Below are positions 60,665 to 64,000 of a DNA stretch of 64,000 nt, one piece after another. Under the pieces are notes generated by a model that was given only the letters and a program-made list of their open reading frames with translations, made no database searches and was not told the DNA's origin. Source of the stretch: Hyphomicrobiales bacterium (lineage in GTDB: Bacteria; Pseudomonadota; Alphaproteobacteria; Rhizobiales; Xanthobacteraceae); NCBI GenBank assembly GCA_017305715.1, contig JAFKKG010000018.1:62001-126000 (forward strand), given 5' to 3'. Numbering within the stretch: position 1 is the first letter of the stretch; every line of letters begins with the position of its first letter. A program made the position numbers and the translations under genes.

Positions 60665-62983
60665 ATGAATATCCTCACCAATCCCAAAAAGCTCCGCGGC
60701 TTCGAACGCCACTTCAAGGTCGAGAACGTCTCCCGCCGCAGCATCCTCAAGGGCCTCGGCATCGCCGGCGGCTTCGTGCTCGCCGCGCCCGTGATGTCGC
60801 GCACCGCCTTCGCCGCCTATGAGACCGGCGCCTCGAAAATGCCGCACGGCACCGTGGTCGATCCGCGCGTGTTCGTCTCGATCGCGCCCGACGGCATCGT
60901 CACCATCGTCGGCCACCGCGCCGAGATGGGAACCGGCGTGCGGACCAGCCTGCCGCTGATCGTCGCCGAGGAGATGGAAGCCGACTGGTCGCGCGTCCGG
61001 GTGCAGCAGGCGCCCGGCGACGAGGTCAAATACGGCAACCAGGATACCGACGGCTCGCGCAGCACGCGGCATTATCTGCTCCCGATGCGCCAGATCGGCG
61101 CCTCGGCGCGCACAATGCTGGAAGCGGCCGCCGCCAAACGCTGGGGCGTGCCGGCGGCCGAAGTGAAGGCCAGCAATCACGAGGTGGTCCACTCCGCCAG
61201 CGGACGCAAGCTCGGCTTTGGCGATCTTGCCACTGACGCCGCCAAGGAGCCCGTACCCGGCATCGAAGGCCTGAAGCTGAAGGACGCGAAGGATTTCCGC
61301 TATCTCGGCAAGGGCCAGATCGGCATCGTCGATCTCCACGACATCACCACCGGCAAGGCCCATTACGGCGCCGACACGCGCCTGCCGGGGATGAAATACG
61401 CCGTCATCGCCCGCCCGCCGGTGACCGGCGGCAAGCTGAAATCGTTCGATGCCACGGAGGCGATGAAGGTTTCCGGCGTCGAGAAGGTCATGGAAGTAAA
61501 GGGCTGGCCGTGGCCGTCCAAATTCCAGCCGCTCGGCGGCGTTGCCGTGATCGCGCGCAACACCGGAGCCGCCATCAAGGGGCGCGACGCGCTGAAGATC
61601 GTCTGGGACGACGGCGCCAACGGCAAATACGACTCGGTCTCCTACCGCGCCTCGCTGGAGGAAGCCGCGCGCAAACCGGGGCTGGTGGTGCGCAAGGATG
61701 GCGATGCCGACGCGGCGCTGAAGAGCGCCGACAAGATCATCACCGGCGAGTATTATTTGCCGCATCTGGCCCATGTCAGCATGGAGCCGCCAGTCGCGGT
61801 CGCCGACGTCAAGGGCGACAAATGCGAGATCTGGGCGCCGGTGCAGAGTGCCGGCGGCACGCGCGAGGACGTCGCCAAGACGCTCGGCATTCCCGAGGCC
61901 AATGTCACGGTCAATGTCACGCTGCTCGGCGGCGGCTTCGGGCGCAAATCGAAATGCGATTTCGCGATCGAGGCGGCGTTACTGTCGAAGGAACTCGGCA
62001 CGCCGGTCAAGGTGCAATGGACGCGCGAGGACGACGTCCATCACGGCTTCCTGCACACCGTTTCGGTGGAACGCATCGAGGCGGGCCTCGACAAGAACGG
62101 CAGGGTGATCGCGTGGCGGCACCGCAGCGTGGCGCCGACGATCGCCTCGACGTTTGCGGCCGGTGCCAACCATGCGGCGGCGTTCGAACTCGGCATGGGG
62201 CTGATCGACAACCCGTTCGAGATCGCGAATCTGCAATGCGAGAACCCCGAGGCGGCCGCCCATACCAGGATCGGCTGGTTCCGATCGGTGTCGAACATCC
62301 CGCGCGCCTTCGCGGTGCAGTCGATGGTCGCCGAAATCGCGGCGGCGACCAAGCGCGACCCGAAGGAGATGCTGCTGGAGCTGATCGGATCGCCGCGGAT
62401 CGTCAACCTGTCGTCGGTGAAGGACCCCTGGAACTACGGCGAGCCCTATGACAGTTATCCCATCGACACAGGTCGCCTGCGCAAGGTGGTCGAACTGGTC
62501 GCGGACAAGGGCGGCTGGGGACGGTCATTGCCGAAGGGCCATGGGCTCGGCATCGCCGCGCACCGGAGCTTTGTCAGCTATATCGCGACCATTGTCGAGG
62601 TCGCCGTTGACGACAAGGGCAAGCTCACGGTGCCGAGGGTCGACACCGCGATCGATTGCGGCACCTACGTCAATCCGGAGCGCATCGAGTCGCAGATCGA
62701 GGGCGCAGCGATCATGGGGCTGAGCCTTGCGAAATATGGCGAGATCACCTTCAAGGACGGCAGGGTGCAGCAGAGCAATTACGACGACTTCCCCGTGATC
62801 CGGATGGACGAGTCGCCGCTCGTGACCAACGTCTATATCGCGCCGCCCGGCCCCGACACGCCGCCCAGCGGCGTCGGCGAACCCGGCGTGCCACCGTTTG
62901 CGCCGGCGTTGATCAACGCGATCTTCGCCGCCACCGGCAAACGCATCCGGAATTTGCCGATCGGCAAGCAACTGGAGGCGTGA
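60665..62983 (+). CDS. iorB: Isoquinoline 1-oxidoreductase-type molybdopterin subunit
   Basis: Catalytic subunit of 772 residues. The N-terminus carries a Tat signal ([20 protein letters not shown]), so the enzyme is likely exported. Molybdopterin-binding segments include [36 protein letters not shown] and the C-terminal [20 protein letters not shown] with the catalytic Glu. Such enzymes hydroxylate N-heterocycles or oxidise aldehydes; the substrate is not evident. ATG 60665 is chosen over GTG 60659. No cytochrome c or maturation (CoxI/XdhC) gene follows in this window. Confidence 0.92.
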   Translation: MNILTNPKKLRGFERHFKVENVSRRSILKGLGIAGGFVLAAPVMSRTAFAAYETGASKMPHGTVVDPRVFVSIAPDGIVTIVGHRAEMGTGVRTSLPLIVAEEMEADWSRVRVQQAPGDEVKYGNQDTDGSRSTRHYLLPMRQIGASARTMLEAAAAKRWGVPAAEVKASNHEVVHSASGRKLGFGDLATDAAKEPVPGIEGLKLKDAKDFRYLGKGQIGIVDLHDITTGKAHYGADTRLPGMKYAVIARPPVTGGKLKSFDATEAMKVSGVEKVMEVKGWPWPSKFQPLGGVAVIARNTGAAIKGRDALKIVWDDGANGKYDSVSYRASLEEAARKPGLVVRKDGDADAALKSADKIITGEYYLPHLAHVSMEPPVAVADVKGDKCEIWAPVQSAGGTREDVAKTLGIPEANVTVNVTLLGGGFGRKSKCDFAIEAALLSKELGTPVKVQWTREDDVHHGFLHTVSVERIEAGLDKNGRVIAWRHRSVAPTIASTFAAGANHAAAFELGMGLIDNPFEIANLQCENPEAAAHTRIGWFRSVSNIPRAFAVQSMVAEIAAATKRDPKEMLLELIGSPRIVNLSSVKDPWNYGEPYDSYPIDTGRLRKVVELVADKGGWGRSLPKGHGLGIAAHRSFVSYIATIVEVAVDDKGKLTVPRVDTAIDCGTYVNPERIESQIEGAAIMGLSLAKYGEITFKDGRVQQSNYDDFPVIRMDESPLVTNVYIAPPGPDTPPSGVGEPGVPPFAPALINAIFAATGKRIRNLPIGKQLEA

Positions 62984-63038
62984 GGCGGAACGTTGACGAG
63001 CATCGGCCGTTTTCATCGATCTGACAGGAGCCAGGTCG

Positions 63039-63306
63039 ATGAAAACCAGAATGGTGAAATGCGGGAGGCTCGCAGCCTTGCTGTCGAGTGTCCTTGTTTT
63101 TGGCGCGCAGGCCGCAAACGCATAGACCAGCGCGGCCCCCGACGCCACGGCAACGCGCCCGGCGAAAACGCCGCCGGATCAGACTCGATTACAACGAGCG
63201 GCCCGCCCGCCACCGCAACCAAACCACCGACGAAGCCAGCCGAGATCCGACCATCAAGCAAATGAACGAAGACGAGAAGTGGAAGGTCGATAGCAAGACG
63301 AAGTGA
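63039..63306 (+). pseudogene. Small exported protein, apparently broken
   Basis: ATG 63039 after AGGAG starts a clean signal peptide (MKTRMVKCGRLAALLSSVLV then FGAQAANA) that ends at TAG 63123. Another frame downstream gives a plausible hydrophilic tail (RPARHRNQTTDEASRDPTIK, QMNEDEKWKVDSKTK) to TGA 63306. Together they look like a small secreted protein split by a stop and a frameshift. I do not recognise the family. A chance arrangement is possible. Confidence 0.4.
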
Positions 63307-63511
63307 CGGGTGACCAAATCGAAGCGGCGGGCGACGGAAAGAACGCAAGGCCTTCCAGCGATAGTGCGATGCGCGCCTCGGCTCCGACGATATCCCGATT
63401 TATCTGCCAGGGGTCGTCGCCGAGGACATAGGGCGAAAGCAAGCTCTCGAAGGTAACGTACTCCAAGTACAGCCGAATGCGGCTGATGAGTATAGCGCGT
63501 CGCCTATCAAT

Positions 63512-64000
63512 CTAGCGGAGATGCAACTGTTGTCTCGCGGCACTGCAACTAACAATGGTTGATTCAGTGGCTCGTTTTTCAACGTCATGCTGACTCTGCA
63601 GGGCGGCGATCAACTCGACGAGCCATTTGCTGAATGTAGCATTCCAAATGTCGTTGTGGTTTGAAATGACATCCGAAGTAGTCGTCGCCACGATGAATGG
63701 GTTATGCTCCGCTCGTTTCTCGACCAACCGTCGCATACACAGCTCGGCGGTTCCGAATTGCTCTGTAATTGGGTGACCAAGAGCAGTCGGGCAACTGGCT
63801 TTGTCGAGCGAGTGGGTCCAAAACGGCTTGTAGTTGCCGAGTGTTTGCAACTCGCGCTCGTCACGCGCCAGCCCTAGCCACTGCCCTAGCGGAAATGCAA
63901 ATCTGGTTGCCCAATCACCCTTTGACGAAATCGTCACCATTAGCGGAGCCTGAGCGCGAGAAAAGCATTCGCGACTACGAATAAATCCATCAATCGCCGA
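63512..64000 (-). CDS. Unrecognised protein, 5' end beyond window
   Basis: The minus-strand frame is open from the right edge to TGA 63512 (at least 162 residues). Its composition is protein-like, with APLMVTISSKGDWATRFAFP, LGQWLGLARDERELQTLGNY and KPFWTHSLDKA. The style of the first segment recalls the late part of hydrolase-like proteins, but no catalytic motif is visible. An internal ATG at 63940 could be misread as a start; the open frame upstream argues against it. No function assigned. The stretch 63307-63511 beside it shows no gene. Confidence 0.55.
   Translation of the reverse strand, partial: SAIDGFIRSRECFSRAQAPLMVTISSKGDWATRFAFPLGQWLGLARDERELQTLGNYKPFWTHSLDKASCPTALGHPITEQFGTAELCMRRLVEKRAEHNPFIVATTTSDVISNHNDIWNATFSKWLVELIAALQSQHDVEKRATESTIVSCSAARQQLHLR

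Noticed and set aside
1-64000. CRISPR arrays, complete insertion sequences, rRNA operons
   Set aside because: No regularly spaced repeats, transposase motifs or rRNA signatures were seen in reading.

Overview
The window looks like chromosome of a high-GC alphaproteobacterium of the Bradyrhizobium/Rhodopseudomonas type. This rests on protein-family resemblance and on the mix of genes: Liv-type, Dpp-type and TTT uptake systems, many acyl-CoA enzymes, an Ior-type molybdenum hydroxylase, an AidB-like dehydrogenase and dodecin. The assignment is from reading only. About 60 real genes or gene remnants are present, and most deal with uptake of organic acids and their conversion to CoA thioesters.

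Layout. 1-5.5 kb (minus): a metal-type RND efflux operon (small protein, HlyD-type adaptor, CzcA/CusA-type pump, TolC-type outer-membrane protein cut by the window edge). 5.7-8.4 kb (plus): a divergent OmpR-type response regulator, a histidine kinase and a NYN-domain protein. A pair of direct repeats between the two units may be the regulator's binding site. 8.6-15.8 kb (plus): an AraC-type regulator, a small orphan ORF, dodecin, then a five-gene catabolic unit (MFS importer, acetoacetate decarboxylase-like protein, 3-hydroxyacyl-CoA dehydrogenase, class III CoA-transferase, SDR). 15.8-23.9 kb (minus): a CocE/NonD hydrolase, a complete Dpp-like ABC importer and, last, a type III pantothenate kinase out of its usual context. 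A LysR gene diverges from this unit across a perfect palindrome. 25-32.3 kb (minus): AidB-like acyl-CoA dehydrogenase, two acyl-CoA ligases and an MHS-type transporter. 32.5-34.7 kb (plus): an SDR-fold protein without its catalytic Tyr/Lys, and an orphan Liv-type binding protein. 34.9-35.8 kb (minus): a TTT binding protein.

36.0-37.5 kb is a recombination scar: the decayed end of one tyrosine integrase, the N-truncated body of a second, and the 3' part of a tRNA-Arg(CCG) gene. 37.7-48.6 kb (minus) is the most coherent system: a ten-gene unit encoding a full Liv-type ABC importer, two SCP-x-type thiolases, two acyl-CoA ligases and an SDR. A divergent TetR gene faces it across two matching 14-bp palindromes spaced 22 bp, a likely shared operator.

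49.5-59.4 kb is a decay zone. It holds a LacI regulator without a start codon and with a frameshift, an alpha/beta hydrolase with an amber codon, a Liv-type binding protein with a one-base deletion, a shattered zinc-type alcohol dehydrogenase, a GlcG-like protein truncated at a junction, and an excisionase-like HTH protein beside an intact tRNA-Glu(CTC). Inside it sits an apparently intact unit of MarR, LysR, CoA-transferase and HMG-CoA-lyase-type genes, with a LysR-style palindrome before the CoA-transferase. 60.2-63.0 kb (plus) carries iorAB-like molybdenum hydroxylase subunits. The right edge cuts an unrecognised minus-strand gene.
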